Shown here one piece after another: positions 1 to 8,525 of a DNA stretch of 40,327 bases (position 1 is its first letter; every line of letters starts with the position of its first letter). The notes beneath the pieces are model-generated. The model did no database searches, was not told the origin of the DNA, and saw only the letters and a program-made list of their open reading frames with translations. Source of the DNA: Ruminiclostridium sp. (GTDB taxonomy: Bacteria > Bacillota > Clostridia > Oscillospirales > Ruminococcaceae); assembly GCA_017941355.1 (NCBI GenBank), contig JAGAWN010000171.1, positions 1 to 40,327 of the forward strand, written 5' to 3'. A program made the translations under genes and the position numbers.

Positions 1-816
1 ATACCCGTGCATCGTGTCGGCGTAGAAATCCGTGCCGTTCACGGTGAACTTCATCTTCTCCGGATCATATTCCGTCACGGGAAGTGCAAGGCGCTGCATA
101 AACAACGGGTCAATGATGATCTCGTAAGCGTCCGGCTCGGGCATAATGTTGTCGATATGATGCTCCTTCGCACGGCGTACAAACGCATTGACAACGAACA
201 TTTTATCATAGCACTGCGTTTCGTAGCCGTACTTTACCTTTTTCAGAAAGATCGCGCCTTTTTCGTCGACCTTGTCTATGTCCATTCGCGTGTCCAAAGC
301 CTTGAATGTCTCGTCATAGTATCCGCCGAAATCGCCGCCCGTATGTTCCGTGCTCTTTACGGCAGTCCTAAACGCGTCGTCGCACTCCTTTGACATCGCA
401 CCGCTCGAATATCTCGCCTGCGGTGTGAAGCGGTAGCTGTCGTGCTTGAACTCGAAGTACGGATTATTCCCGTCGTAATCAAGCTGCGGCGCGTCACCCG
501 GTTGAAGCTTCCAGTCATCCGTGCTGTTCATGTGAAGCGAGCTTCTGTTTTCACAGTTAATGCTCTTGCCGTTGAGCTGGTTGAGCGTGTACCGCATTAT
601 GTCAGTCTCGGTCTTGACCTCGGTAACAGCCGTTGTCGTACTCGCAGCAGTTGTAGTCTCTGCTGTAGTGTCCACAGGTGTACTTGTTGCCTCTGCTGCG
701 CTTGTTGTTACATCCTTCTCCCGCTCCGTCCCGGAAGGCGAGTTGACTCCGCCGCAGCCTGACAGCAGCAGAGTCGCTGCAACTGCGACCGAGATAAGCT
801 TTGTTCTTGTTTTCAT
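1..816 (-). CDS. Secreted lipoprotein, C-terminus cut by window edge
   Basis: The frame is open from an ATG at 816 to the left edge, giving 272 residues with no stop. A strong ribosome site (AGGAGG, 8 nt upstream) decides the start. Residues 1-21 form a lipoprotein signal peptide: basic MKTRTK, a hydrophobic core and the lipobox LLSGC with Cys21 as lipidation site. A Thr/Ala-rich linker (about residues 33-60) should lift the rest off the membrane. The remainder, with FEFKHDSYRF and KVKYGYETQCYD stretches, matches no family I recognise. It is monocistronic as far as seen and is preceded by an ECF-type promoter (858-895) of the class found before the other lipoprotein and the Sel1 gene. Membrane-anchored surface protein is well supported; its function is unknown. 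Confidence 0.85.
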   Translation of the reverse strand, partial: MKTRTKLISVAVAATLLLSGCGGVNSPSGTEREKDVTTSAAEATSTPVDTTAETTTAASTTTAVTEVKTETDIMRYTLNQLNGKSINCENRSSLHMNSTDDWKLQPGDAPQLDYDGNNPYFEFKHDSYRFTPQARYSSGAMSKECDDAFRTAVKSTEHTGGDFGGYYDETFKALDTRMDIDKVDEKGAIFLKKVKYGYETQCYDKMFVVNAFVRRAKEHHIDNIMPEPDAYEIIIDPLFMQRLALPVTEYDPEKMKFTVNGTDFYADTMHGY

Positions 817-857
817 TGTTATGACCTCCTATGATCGATAATATTATTGTCAGCCTT

Positions 858-895
858 CTACTCATAATAACGAACGAGAAATCCAAAAGGTGACA
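858..895 (-). promoter_or_regulatory. ECF-type promoter of the lipoprotein gene
   Basis: Reading the minus strand, -35 TGTCAC is followed by an 18-nt gap and then GTTATTATGAGTAG, with TTC just before it (TTCGTTATTATGAGTAG). An A/T-rich tract lies directly upstream. The box is almost the same as those at 18539-18575 and 39265-39301. The assignment to an ECF sigma factor is inferred from this similarity. Confidence 0.65.
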
Positions 896-1103
896 TCAAA
901 AATAAAAATAATTTCAAAAAACACAAAGTTTGTGCAACTTAACAACACAACCACTTGGCAGTAACGCGTTCGTTGGCTGTATTTTACAATTACTGTGCTA
1001 TATTATAGTATATCAAATCCCGCAATGATTTTCAAGTAGATCCAGCAATACAGCGCGGGAAACATTTTCACTCCGGAAATGTACAAATAGCCTCAAAAAG
1101 CAG

Positions 1104-1133
1104 CAAGTGCACGAGCCAAAGCCCGTGCACCTG
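1104..1133 (-). terminator. Terminator of the zinc-finger pair (family 1 hairpin)
   Basis: On the minus strand the arms GTGCACG and CGTGCAC enclose a GGCTTTGGCT loop, followed by GCTGCTTTTT. It lies 10 nt beyond the stop of the anti-sigma gene. It belongs to the recurring family 1 hairpin of this window (GCGCACG/CGTGCGC stem with TTCGG-like loop), with a GTGCAC variant in the stem. Confidence 0.75.
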
Positions 1134-1143
1134 TTGCATACAT

Positions 1144-2595
1144 TCAGTAAATATAGCACTCGTATTCCTCGTTGCTGCCGTATATATCAAGCAATACCCC
1201 GCTTGCAGCTGCCGCGTCCTCGAATGATGTGAGCAGCTCGCTGTCATGCTCGCCTGTTGCGACATTTGTGCCTGTCACTTGCTTGCATCTTATTCCTTTT
1301 TCTTCGAGCGTGGTCTTCGCGTCTGTAAGGTCATGCAGCTTTGATGAAAGCACGGGAGTGTCAAGCTCATACCCGAAGAAATGCTGCATATCGTTTATAA
1401 GCTCGGCGGAGCAGCCGTTCGGAGCCACGGAATAGACCTCCGGCTGATATATGCCGCGGTAGTCGTAGAACATACGCGCCTGCAAAACCGCAAGACCTGA
1501 GCTGTCGGCGGCAGTCAGCGCGATGTTATAATACATCATTCCTCTGTCCGGTTCATAGCACGGGTTGGAAACAGTAGTGCATTTTACAACACTGTACCCC
1601 TTCTTAAAGAACGCGACCATTGACTGAACGATATGGTCACGGTCTTCCGGTACGAAATACTGTCCAAGATAGGTTATTGCAGGATCATAAATATCCGGGA
1701 CATCGGAATATGTTCCGTCATCATTCAAGATTGATGTACTTCCGCCGGTATCGTATGTTCCGAGCGGATCCTCCAGATTGATAAAAGTTTCAATATTATT
1801 ATATTCATCTATATCATGCTTTGATGTGAAATTTATAAAATTAACAAAATTCTCATAATCGTCCGGCGCGGTATCATCCTCGTCGGGAGTATAGCTCTGA
1901 CTTCTAACTCTTATATAGTAATTATAATAATCACGCTGCGGTTTGAATATCTCAAAGCCTATACTGAGCCACTTGTCCTTTTCCTCGCTGTAATACTGGA
2001 ACCACATATACGATGTCACATCACCGACACTGTGTTCATAAGTTGTATGAAGCTGCCTGTCTGTCAGGACATAATCGTCGGTGAAGCATTTTTTATAAAG
2101 CTCCTTCATCGTCTGCTTGTCTTTTTCCTCTACGGTGTCAAGGTTATCCCAGAACGACTTGTCGGCATTGTACGACCAATAAATAAAATAGTCTGAGAAC
2201 AGGTCGATATCACCGTTTGCGAAAGCGTCCGCAATACGCTGCGCCTCGAAGTTTTGTATTATCGTCTCGAAGCTTATCGCGCCGTTCCAGCGGAACATCT
2301 GTCCTGCCGTCAGAAATGCGAGCGGCAGCACAATGACTGCGAGCAGCACCGACAGAATTATTACCTTCAGACGACTGCGTTTCAGCTTGCTGTTTACCTT
2401 TTTGAACGGCTTTTGCTCGTCAGCGTCGGAAAGCTCCGCGACTTTCGGAGGTTCAATGCTCTCGGCAAGAGCGCGGCAGCTTTCGCACTCCGCGATATGC
2501 TCCTCAACAAGCGCGCGGCTCTCGTCACTGCACAGGTTCTCTTTATAAAGTGGTATCAGATCCTCGATGATACCGCAGGAGATCTTTTCATTCAT
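1144..2595 (-). CDS. Zinc-finger (zf-HC2) transmembrane anti-sigma factor
   Basis: The 483-residue product has the zf-HC2 anti-sigma architecture. The N-terminus carries Cys7, a DLIPLY motif and the H33-x3-C37-x2-C40 zinc signature, a transmembrane helix lies at about 77-97, and a roughly 385-residue ectodomain follows. In this family the cytosolic zinc domain holds the cognate ECF sigma factor until a surface signal releases it. The ATG at 2595 is chosen over the GTG at 2604 because the GTG abuts the AGGAGG, while the ATG sits 9 nt downstream. The start overlaps the sigma stop by 8 nt, indicating translational coupling. It is the only partner here with a clear HxxxCxxC motif. The ectodomain (cysteine-poor, rich in Tyr and Asp) matches no domain I know. 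Confidence 0.88.
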   Translation of the reverse strand: MNEKISCGIIEDLIPLYKENLCSDESRALVEEHIAECESCRALAESIEPPKVAELSDADEQKPFKKVNSKLKRSRLKVIILSVLLAVIVLPLAFLTAGQMFRWNGAISFETIIQNFEAQRIADAFANGDIDLFSDYFIYWSYNADKSFWDNLDTVEEKDKQTMKELYKKCFTDDYVLTDRQLHTTYEHSVGDVTSYMWFQYYSEEKDKWLSIGFEIFKPQRDYYNYYIRVRSQSYTPDEDDTAPDDYENFVNFINFTSKHDIDEYNNIETFINLEDPLGTYDTGGSTSILNDDGTYSDVPDIYDPAITYLGQYFVPEDRDHIVQSMVAFFKKGYSVVKCTTVSNPCYEPDRGMMYYNIALTAADSSGLAVLQARMFYDYRGIYQPEVYSVAPNGCSAELINDMQHFFGYELDTPVLSSKLHDLTDAKTTLEEKGIRCKQVTGTNVATGEHDSELLTSFEDAAAASGVLLDIYGSNEEYECYIY

Positions 2596-3088
2596 TATCT
2601 TCACCCTCCTTTAACAGCTCCATAACCTTTTTCTTTGCCCGGTAAAACGAAACGCGAGCCCAGTTCTCCGACTGTCCGAAGACCGCCCCAATGTCAGAGA
2701 ACTTTAATTCCGCGAACACCCGCAGTGAGAATATTTCTCGGTATGGTTCATCGAGCCTGTGCAAAGCTTTATGTATCTGCAATACCTGTTCCCTGCTCTC
2801 GAAGCTGTCCTCTATGGAAGTGCCGTCCGCGATCTGTTCGGCTTCTTCAAGAGGGATATTCCGATTCTCGGCCCGTTTCAGGTAATTGAAGTAGTTGTTT
2901 TTCGCAATCGTGCAAAGGTAGGTTTTTATGGAGCAGGCGCCGTTGAATTTGTCGATAGATGTGATCGCGTTCAGCATCGTGTCCTGCATGATATCCATAG
3001 CAAGGGTCTCGTTCTTGCACAGGCGCAGGATAAACTTATACAGGTCGTTCGCGTATAGCCTGTATATCTCGTCAAACTCGCGCTCCAT
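2588..3088 (-). CDS. ECF sigma factor (zinc-finger anti-sigma group)
   Basis: The 166-residue protein has the two-domain ECF sigma-70 layout: region 2 at about residues 8-75 (DIMQDTMLNAITSIDKFN, then an IKTYLCTIAKNNYFNYLKR helix) and region 4 at about 105-160 with a helix-turn-helix (FSDIGAVFGQSENWARVSFYRAKKKV). It should direct RNA polymerase to its own promoter at 3106-3139 and to other ECF targets. The ATG at 3088 follows GGAGG with good spacing. Its stop overlaps the anti-sigma start, so the two are co-translated. It is distinct from groups A and B, lacking both the ITETDKKYG N-terminus and the LKLYTY motif. Confidence 0.93.
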   Translation of the reverse strand: MEREFDEIYRLYANDLYKFILRLCKNETLAMDIMQDTMLNAITSIDKFNGACSIKTYLCTIAKNNYFNYLKRAENRNIPLEEAEQIADGTSIEDSFESREQVLQIHKALHRLDEPYREIFSLRVFAELKFSDIGAVFGQSENWARVSFYRAKKKVMELLKEGEDNE

Positions 3089-3105
3089 ATTCTCACCTCC
3101 TTCAC

Positions 3106-3139
3106 TTTATTAGACAACCGGGCATATATTTTCGTTACA
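3106..3139 (-). promoter_or_regulatory. ECF-type autoregulatory promoter
   Basis: Reading the minus strand, TGTAAC is followed by an 18-nt gap and GTCTAATAAA. It ends 18 nt before the sigma start codon. The TGTNAC -35 matches those before other sigma genes in the window, and CCGGTTGTCTAATA resembles the box before the sigma gene at 6647. Confidence 0.6.
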
Positions 3140-3251
3140 GGAAAAGCTGCACAAATTACGAGCTGCCCGATTGTATATATTAACCAAAACGCACTTATAT
3201 CAGTATATCAGATACAGCGTGGATTTTCAAGTGTCATTGTTAATAAAACAG

Positions 3252-3281
3252 GAGCAGGCAGCCGTTCAATGCTACCCGCTC
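3252..3281 (-). terminator. Rho-independent terminator of the 3362-3817 gene
   Basis: On the minus strand an 11-bp stem (GAGCGGGTAGC against GCTGCCTGCTC, two G-U pairs) with an 8-nt loop is followed by CTGTTTTATTAA. It lies about 80 nt beyond the stop and upstream of the next sigma promoter, so it insulates that promoter. Confidence 0.75.
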
Positions 3282-3361
3282 CGTGACCAATAACTTTTTT
3301 GAGAACCCTTACCTTTGCTACTTCCTGTAAAAGAATCTTAATGACGTTTTTACGAACTGTA

Positions 3362-3817
3362 TCAATATGTATCTATAACAAGATGTACGAGCATATATAT
3401 TAAAAATCCTAAAGTAATATTCAAGTATATAACAGAAATGACGACAAATATAATATGCGTAATCAGCGAATCTCGCACCTGTTTTTCCGATATTGAAAAT
3501 ATCCTGTTATCTGTTTTGGGTACAATTATTTTTACCCTATCTCCAACGGACAATCTATGATCACAAGAGCATATCATTTTTCCGGTTATCTCTTTACCAT
3601 GCACATTGTATTTTGCTTTAGCCGCTTTTGTACTGTCATAAGATCGATTTACAATACCGTGGGCTTCAACAATTTCAGCTTTAAACACCTTTACTGTGTG
3701 CGTCTTTAGTGATTTGTAAAAACGCATAGATTTCATCAGCTTACTAATGTATATTGCCAATATTATTGTAATTATAACAGATAGAACGCCCATTGGTATA
3801 CAGAAATCTTCTACCAC
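3362..3817 (-). CDS. Small membrane protein with a central soluble domain
   Basis: The 151-residue product has one hydrophobic helix near residues 7-27, a soluble middle (about 40-112) and a hydrophobic C-terminus (about 118-147). The middle pattern, with an AEIVEAHGIV start and a VGDRVKIIVPKTDNRIFS end, resembles the DUF3592-type beta domain found between helices in many Gram-positive membrane proteins; that assignment is tentative. The start is a GTG at 3817, 8 nt after AGGGGGA. The gene is monocistronic, with a consensus sigma-A promoter (3851-3879) and its own terminator, so unlike its neighbours it looks constitutively expressed. Confidence 0.75.
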   Translation of the reverse strand: MVEDFCIPMGVLSVIITIILAIYISKLMKSMRFYKSLKTHTVKVFKAEIVEAHGIVNRSYDSTKAAKAKYNVHGKEITGKMICSCDHRLSVGDRVKIIVPKTDNRIFSISEKQVRDSLITHIIFVVISVIYLNITLGFLIYMLVHLVIDTY

Positions 3818-3850
3818 TGTACAATTCCCCCTGCTTCAAGATTTTATTTC

Positions 3851-3879
3851 ATTATATCACCGCCCCCCACCGCTGTCAA
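3851..3879 (-). promoter_or_regulatory. Sigma-A promoter for the 3362-3817 gene
   Basis: On the minus strand there is a perfect TTGACA (3879-3874), a 17-nt spacer and a perfect TATAAT (3856-3851), 34 nt before the GTG start. This vegetative promoter contrasts with the ECF-type boxes before the sigma genes. Confidence 0.85.
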
Positions 3880-4004
3880 TACTACACATATCAGAGTTTT
3901 CACGCATATACAAAACTTTCTTTTCAAAAACGACAATATGAAATATAACATACACCGTCACCTATTTCAACCTCGTGTCATTTAATTTCAACGCTGAGAT
4001 ATGG

Positions 4005-4235
4005 TCATCCGTCCCAGTCGTTATACACCAATACTCCGAACACTTCCACAGCATAACCTTCTCTCGGCGGGTTTTCATACAGTCTCCGGTAGTGAATGAC
4101 CGAGTATGTCAGCGCTTTGTATTCCACCGAACCGTCGCGCATTTGTACCGGTATTGGCAGGAACAGTATAAGAGCCGTTACGACAGCGATGATCGGTAAC
4201 ACACGTTTAAGCCTTTTCTTTCCCGAATCATTCAT
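4005..4235 (-). CDS. Small single-pass membrane protein, last gene of a sigma operon
   Basis: The 76-residue product has a basic N-terminus, one hydrophobic helix (about residues 10-27) and a short outer tail with VEYKALTYSVIHYRR and GYAVEVFGVLVYND. The ATG at 4235 follows GGGGTGAGGAA and starts 4 nt beyond the previous stop; the longer upstream frame lacks such a site. Short proteins of this pattern (one helix, a DGGT..Y.ALTY-like stretch, an aromatic tail) are common in clostridial genomes but have no assigned role. A relative with the same order of motifs lies at 26805-27074, next to another sigma gene. The job is probably linked to sensing or envelope function, by context only. I see no terminator after it. 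Confidence 0.75.
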   Translation of the reverse strand: MNDSGKKRLKRVLPIIAVVTALILFLPIPVQMRDGSVEYKALTYSVIHYRRLYENPPREGYAVEVFGVLVYNDWDG

Positions 4236-4239
4236 TTCC

Positions 4240-4872
4240 TCACCCCGTTTTTTGCAGCCGCAGATAATGATGTTCGTCGAATTCGCCCACCCTGACGTAG
4301 ATAGTATCGTTGTCCTCACCGGCGAAGACATCTCCCGCGCCCCTGATGTTGGTTTCAAGGTCATTTTCAGGCAGCCGGTAGCGAACAAGGTTCGTTATCT
4401 CGCCTATACAGCGATACTCCGTTTCATCGAAGGACTCCGGTTCTATACGTCGATTTTCAACACCATTGCCGGTATATATTGAGCCGTAAAGCATAACGAG
4501 GTCATAGCACAGCGGCTCTGTCACAAACAGGCTGTAGCCCTCACCCTGCCGGACGGGAGTGAAAACGCTGTAAGGGTTGCTTTCACTTGCAAAGACAGGC
4601 GCTCCGGCTCGTGAAGCCTCGCTTTCCTCTTCCCGGCTGACTAAAGCATCAGGCTCGAAGCCCACCGGCAGTTTATCGACGTCCTCTCCACTGTACACAT
4701 AGACCTTGAGTTTATAGTTAATACGCGGCGTTCCGACATTAAGCGCGACACTATGCGAGTCCCCGCGCCCGTTCCTTTGCCCTTCGGTAAATCCGAGGCA
4801 ATACGCACCGCAGACTGCCGCAAGCAACAGCACTACAGCCGCAATTACCATGATAACGGGCGATTTTGTCAT
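4240..4872 (-). CDS. Single-pass extracytoplasmic protein in a sigma operon
   Basis: The 210-residue product has an N-terminal hydrophobic helix (about residues 5-25, uncleaved anchor or signal) followed by a soluble outer domain of about 180 residues. I recognise no family. The ATG at 4872 (MTKSP) is preferred because GAGGTGA lies at proper distance, whereas the ATG at 4878 overlaps that site. It begins 10 nt after the stop of the partner gene and ends 4 nt before the small membrane protein, so it is the third gene of a sigma, partner, this protein, small membrane protein operon. A role as accessory surface component is inferred from position only. Confidence 0.72.
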   Translation of the reverse strand: MTKSPVIMVIAAVVLLLAAVCGAYCLGFTEGQRNGRGDSHSVALNVGTPRINYKLKVYVYSGEDVDKLPVGFEPDALVSREEESEASRAGAPVFASESNPYSVFTPVRQGEGYSLFVTEPLCYDLVMLYGSIYTGNGVENRRIEPESFDETEYRCIGEITNLVRYRLPENDLETNIRGAGDVFAGEDNDTIYVRVGEFDEHHYLRLQKTG

Positions 4873-4882
4873 TGCCATCACC

Positions 4883-6106
4883 TCATTCCGGTATCGTTTC
4901 CGGGAGCGGCGCGTATGCAACCGAGGTCGTGACTGCCGTTTCTATCGGGTTATAACCACCTGACACGGTGGTCTCGTACAAAGCTTCCTGCCCGAACGAG
5001 GTCGTGTACACTACAGTAGTCTCAACACCGTATTCGCCGCTCGCGTCATACGTTGTCTCCGGCAGATCATACGTAGCTACTGTTGAAATGTGCGGGGTCT
5101 GCTCCGTCACACCGAGAGCCTCGGCAAGCTGTATTACGCGCTCCTCTCCGACATTGAAGCAATATCCGTAGTCCATTATGTTTGTCATCACAGTTCCTTG
5201 CTTGTTAAAAGCTATTATCTTGTAGTACTGTGCTCCGACACCGACCGTATCAACTGCGACACTTATTTCAAACCAGTCCGGCTCATCGAAGAAGTGTACG
5301 GCTTCGTCCTCGTCCGACCATTTCAGCAAACGACATTCCACAAGGAAAGCTTTTATTATATCCGCCTTAGTGCTGTCAACGGGGATAGGGTCATATACGT
5401 TCCAACTGTGGTTTCCGAGATATTCTATCGAAACATTGATCCCGCCTAACGTGATATTGTTCATCAGGTCGAGCCCGTCAATAAGCTCGCCAACATCGTC
5501 GGGTGAGTATTTCATATTCATAAACGAGCAGTACTCGTCACGACCCTCATATCTGACAGCGACAAACGCGGCGGGGTCAATGCCGTTTATAGTGAAAACA
5601 TCGGCGTTTATACTGAACTCTTTCCCCGAGAATGTCTCTACCGTGCTCATCGTCACATCGTACAGCTTTTCGCCTATGTTCGCGGGTTCTATCATGCCGC
5701 CGGATACTGTGACTTGACATCTGTAATTGCAGCCGCCATGAGTAAATTCAAGAAATTTATAGTAAGGCGGCTTCTCGTCCCAGCCGCGCTCCATTCCGGT
5801 GTCCGGGTCGACATATATTGCGCCTTCCATGATGTATGGAGCGATATAGCCGACGGTCTCGGCTTTTGTCGTTGCCGCTGTCGTGTTCATTACATTTCCC
5901 GAATATCCGCCGCTTGCAGTTCCCCTACCGTCGGAGTTTATACCGCTGCGAAAGACTGCAAAAGCACCCACAGCAGCAAGCGCGATAACTGCCGCCGCCC
6001 CGAACGGCGCAGCTTTCATCATCTTTGCTCTGCGTATCTTCTGTTTTTCGATGTATTCATCACGCGCAGCGAAAACGTACTGCGCCACCTGTTCGTTAGT
6101 CTTCAT
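4883..6106 (-). CDS. Membrane-anchored partner (putative anti-sigma) of the 6096-6647 sigma factor
   Basis: The 407-residue protein has a short basic cytosolic N-terminus (residues 1-33), one helix at about 34-52 and a large ectodomain. A Thr-rich juxtamembrane linker and a Thr/Tyr/Pro-rich C-terminal tail (from about 345) flank a central folded region with SINADVFTINGIDPAAFVAVRYEG. No zinc-binding HxxxCxxC is present, so if this is the anti-sigma factor it binds through a different element. The ATG at 6106 overlaps the sigma stop by 11 nt, as expected for a co-translated sigma/regulator pair. The regulatory role rests on this synteny; sequence alone would give only a membrane protein. Confidence 0.75.
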   Translation of the reverse strand: MKTNEQVAQYVFAARDEYIEKQKIRRAKMMKAAPFGAAAVIALAAVGAFAVFRSGINSDGRGTASGGYSGNVMNTTAATTKAETVGYIAPYIMEGAIYVDPDTGMERGWDEKPPYYKFLEFTHGGCNYRCQVTVSGGMIEPANIGEKLYDVTMSTVETFSGKEFSINADVFTINGIDPAAFVAVRYEGRDEYCSFMNMKYSPDDVGELIDGLDLMNNITLGGINVSIEYLGNHSWNVYDPIPVDSTKADIIKAFLVECRLLKWSDEDEAVHFFDEPDWFEISVAVDTVGVGAQYYKIIAFNKQGTVMTNIMDYGYCFNVGEERVIQLAEALGVTEQTPHISTVATYDLPETTYDASGEYGVETTVVYTTSFGQEALYETTVSGGYNPIETAVTTSVAYAPLPETIPE

Positions 6107-6647
6107 AGGTAAATCCCGCCCTTTCAAGCTCGGTCCTGAGTGACTTCTTCGCACGGTACAGCAGATCGCCCACCTGTTTTTTCGACTTATGCATTATCGC
6201 GGCGATCGCGTCCGTTTCAAAGTCCTCAAAATACCGAAGATACAAGACCTGCGAGTGTTCGGGTGAGAGCTTCTTCATTGCCCTGTGCAGCTCGATCTTC
6301 TGCTCCTCCCTGATGTACTCACGCTCAATATCTGTTTCGTCCGACAGTTCAAAGCATTCATCTATCTGAACCTGTTTATGTTCGGCATTCCGACGGAGCC
6401 TGTCAAGCGCACAATTATGTGCTATTGCAAAGAGCCATGTCGAAAAGCCGCTTCTCCCGTTAAATTTCGGCTTCTTTACTGCAAGCTTAACAAAGGTCTC
6501 CTGCATTATATCCTCGGCAAGACAAATGTCTCTGACAATGCCGTTGATATACAGCGTCAGACCGTGCTGATATTTTGCGATGATCTCTCGAAGCCCATTG
6601 TCATCACCGTCAAGGTAACGGCGGTAGCTATCCGCATAGTTATCCAT
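6096..6647 (-). CDS. ECF sigma factor (divergent type)
   Basis: The 183-residue product carries region 2 (AEDIMQETFVKLAVKKPKF, then STWLFAIAHNCALDRLRR) at about residues 40-90 and region 4 (LYLRYFEDFETDAIAAIMHK, then GDLLYRAKKSLR) at about 125-175. A GGAGGGAAG site before the ATG at 6647 fixes the start and excludes the long upstream extension in that frame. It heads a four-gene operon running to 4005 and faces the plus-strand sigma gene at 6908 across a 260-nt divergent region. Its group is distinct from groups A and B. Confidence 0.92.
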   Translation of the reverse strand: MDNYADSYRRYLDGDDNGLREIIAKYQHGLTLYINGIVRDICLAEDIMQETFVKLAVKKPKFNGRSGFSTWLFAIAHNCALDRLRRNAEHKQVQIDECFELSDETDIEREYIREEQKIELHRAMKKLSPEHSQVLYLRYFEDFETDAIAAIMHKSKKQVGDLLYRAKKSLRTELERAGFTYED

Positions 6648-6683
6648 TCGGCTTCCCTCCTGATAGTGCAAATTTGCTCTTTC

Positions 6684-6718
6684 ATATATTAGACGCACCG
6701 GATTGTGATTTTTCGCGC
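6684..6718 (-). promoter_or_regulatory. Probable ECF promoter of the 6647 sigma gene
   Basis: On the minus strand the -10-like CCGGTGCGTCTAATATATG repeats the CCGGTTGTCTAATA seen before the sigma gene at 3088. The -35 is weak: TGCGCG sits 18 nt upstream, while a TGTAAA lies farther out (about 24 nt). Confidence 0.45.
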
Positions 6719-6844
6719 ATTTACACAAAATTTTTAATACGACTAAATGAATTATAGCATACATCGGGTTCTGTTTCAACACCAGTGTCATTGACAAAGC
6801 CGAGTATATATGCGATAATATCAAAGAAAAAATTGTCGGATCAT

Positions 6845-6880
6845 TGTAACATTTCCCTTGTTTTATGTGTACATATATAT
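6845..6880 (+). promoter_or_regulatory. ECF-type promoter of the plus-strand sigma operon
   Basis: TGTAAC (6845-6850) is followed by an 18-nt gap and GTACATATATAT. The TGTAAC is identical to the -35 boxes at 3134-3139 and 24194-24199. It lies back to back with the minus-strand promoter at 6684-6718. Confidence 0.6.
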
Positions 6881-6907
6881 GAAACCTCTTTGCAAAGGAA
6901 TTTCATA

Positions 6908-7450
6908 ATGAAAGATAAGCTTGTCGAAAAGATGATCTGCGGGGATGTACGCGCCTTCGAGCAGATCATAAGGAAATACGGCAGATATGTTTTTTGTGTT
7001 GCCCAGAATCATTCGTGCGGTACGCTACCCCGGGAAGATATCGAAGAGATAGTAAACGACACCTTCGCGGCGGTATGGCTCGGACGCGAAAGGATCGACG
7101 CGAATCGTGAGATAATGCCGTATCTCGCCGTAATAGCAAAGAATAAGGTATCAAACAGGCTTCGTACCCGAAAAGTCACAGTCAGCACCGAACAGCTCGG
7201 CGAACTCTATGACAAGGACTTTGAACAAAAGCTCGAAAACCGCGAAGCAGTTGATGCTGTTCTTGATGCTGCCCGAAAGCTGACAGCTCGACAACATGAG
7301 ATATTTGTCCGGTTCTATCTGTACGGTGAGCCTCTTGCCGTGATAGCCGAGCGAATGGGCATGAACGAGCCGGCAGCGCGTACAGCGCTTTTCAGGGCAA
7401 GAGAAGCGATTAAAAAGTCTCTTGGGGAGGGAGGTTATTTTGATGACTGA
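6908..7450 (+). CDS. ECF sigma factor (plus-strand operon)
   Basis: The 180-residue product has region 2 (EDIEEIVNDTFAAVWLGRER, then IMPYLAVIAKNKVSNRLR) at about residues 42-95 and region 4 (EPLAVIAERMGMNEPAARTA, then FRAREAIKK) at about 138-172. The ATG at 6908 follows AAAGGAA; an in-frame extension to 6785 would run through the promoter and is rejected. Its stop overlaps the partner start in ATGACTGA. This is the only sigma gene on the plus strand and its operon ends with a FliD-like gene. Confidence 0.93.
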   Translation: MKDKLVEKMICGDVRAFEQIIRKYGRYVFCVAQNHSCGTLPREDIEEIVNDTFAAVWLGRERIDANREIMPYLAVIAKNKVSNRLRTRKVTVSTEQLGELYDKDFEQKLENREAVDAVLDAARKLTARQHEIFVRFYLYGEPLAVIAERMGMNEPAARTALFRAREAIKKSLGEGGYFDD

Positions 7451-8510
7451 CGAATTGCTGCCGTATGACAGCAAGGAATTGTCCCCGGCATATCTCGATG
7501 ATATGATACGAGCTATAAAAGAGAAAGCAGGAATACAGGAACCGCGCCAAAAGCACATTAGCAGGCACGGTGCAGTGCTTATTGCCGTATTTGCGGCAAT
7601 AATGGTTCTTGCGGTCTCGGCTGGAGCAATACTGTATTGGGACATCTTCGGAATATTTACTCAAAGCCGGGAAAACGCAAGAAATATTGCCGCGACAAAC
7701 ACGGAAGAGCTCGCCGAAAGGAAAAACGATTTTCTTGATACAATAAAAATACCCGAAAACGCGGCGGCATTTCCGGATTACACGGAACGGGAGAATGAGA
7801 TACTGTCTGCTCTTGCTGTACCCGCGGATATGGTGTTTTCTTACGAGGATCGCACTCTGCACATCAACGGGTATGTTTTTGACGGAAACTGCCTTGATGT
7901 AATCTACGATGTGACTTACTCCAATAAGACCGCGGGTGAAGACGACGGCTCCGAGTTCGTTTTCTCTTGTGAGGACTCGCAGACAGCGGTATTCAGTCGC
8001 CGGTACAGTCTTGCAGCCAAAGGAAACACCGCTTACTGTCGCAGCCGGAACTATCTTGACCTTCCCGAAAGCATCGGAGCAGTCGAAATACTTGTTAGCC
8101 TTACCGAAAACAACTCGGATGAGATACCCAAGGAAAGCTTTTCGGTAAAAGTTCCCGAGAATGCACAGATCATAAGGCTCGGCGAGCGGATGATTTTTGA
8201 GAACGAGAACGGTGACATATATCTGAAAAGTCTTGTGTTATCACCCCTCGGAGCGTTTATGGAGCTTTCGGAAAGCATTGAGTACATCTCAAATTTCGAT
8301 CACAATGCGTACCCGGTCTATGTGACCTACAAGGACGGCATTGTCATAGACCTTTCCGATTACACTGGCAACTTCGAGGGCGGAGCCGGGTATATGACCG
8401 AGGACGGAAGAATAGTTACCGATTATATAATCGGTCAGAACCTGAATATCTTTGATATCGGACAGATAAGCTCGATACAGATATTCAACGAGATAATTGA
8501 TCTGCAGTAA
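7443..8510 (+). CDS. DUF4179-like membrane partner (putative anti-sigma)
   Basis: The 355-residue protein has a cytosolic N-terminus of about 42 residues, one helix (about 43-64) and an ectodomain. The ectodomain pattern, including SYEDRTLHINGYVFDG, and a later LKSLVLSPLGAFMELS strand, matches the layout of the partner at 12289-13398 (IIVHG-like strand, then NITVSPTGVFIEFD) and recalls the DUF4179/DUF5643 partners of clostridial ECF sigma factors. The start is the ATG at 7443, preceded by GGGAGG and overlapping the sigma stop by 8 nt. No zinc finger is present. It probably holds the 6908 sigma factor at the membrane; that role is inferred from pairing and family style. Confidence 0.8.
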   Translation: MTDELLPYDSKELSPAYLDDMIRAIKEKAGIQEPRQKHISRHGAVLIAVFAAIMVLAVSAGAILYWDIFGIFTQSRENARNIAATNTEELAERKNDFLDTIKIPENAAAFPDYTERENEILSALAVPADMVFSYEDRTLHINGYVFDGNCLDVIYDVTYSNKTAGEDDGSEFVFSCEDSQTAVFSRRYSLAAKGNTAYCRSRNYLDLPESIGAVEILVSLTENNSDEIPKESFSVKVPENAQIIRLGERMIFENENGDIYLKSLVLSPLGAFMELSESIEYISNFDHNAYPVYVTYKDGIVIDLSDYTGNFEGGAGYMTEDGRIVTDYIIGQNLNIFDIGQISSIQIFNEIIDLQ

Positions 8511-8525
8511 GAAAGGAAGTCTATT

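Noticed and set aside
2596..2604. GTG start at 2604 for the zinc-finger anti-sigma gene
   Set aside because: The GTG directly abuts the AGGAGG; the ATG at 2595 has normal spacing.
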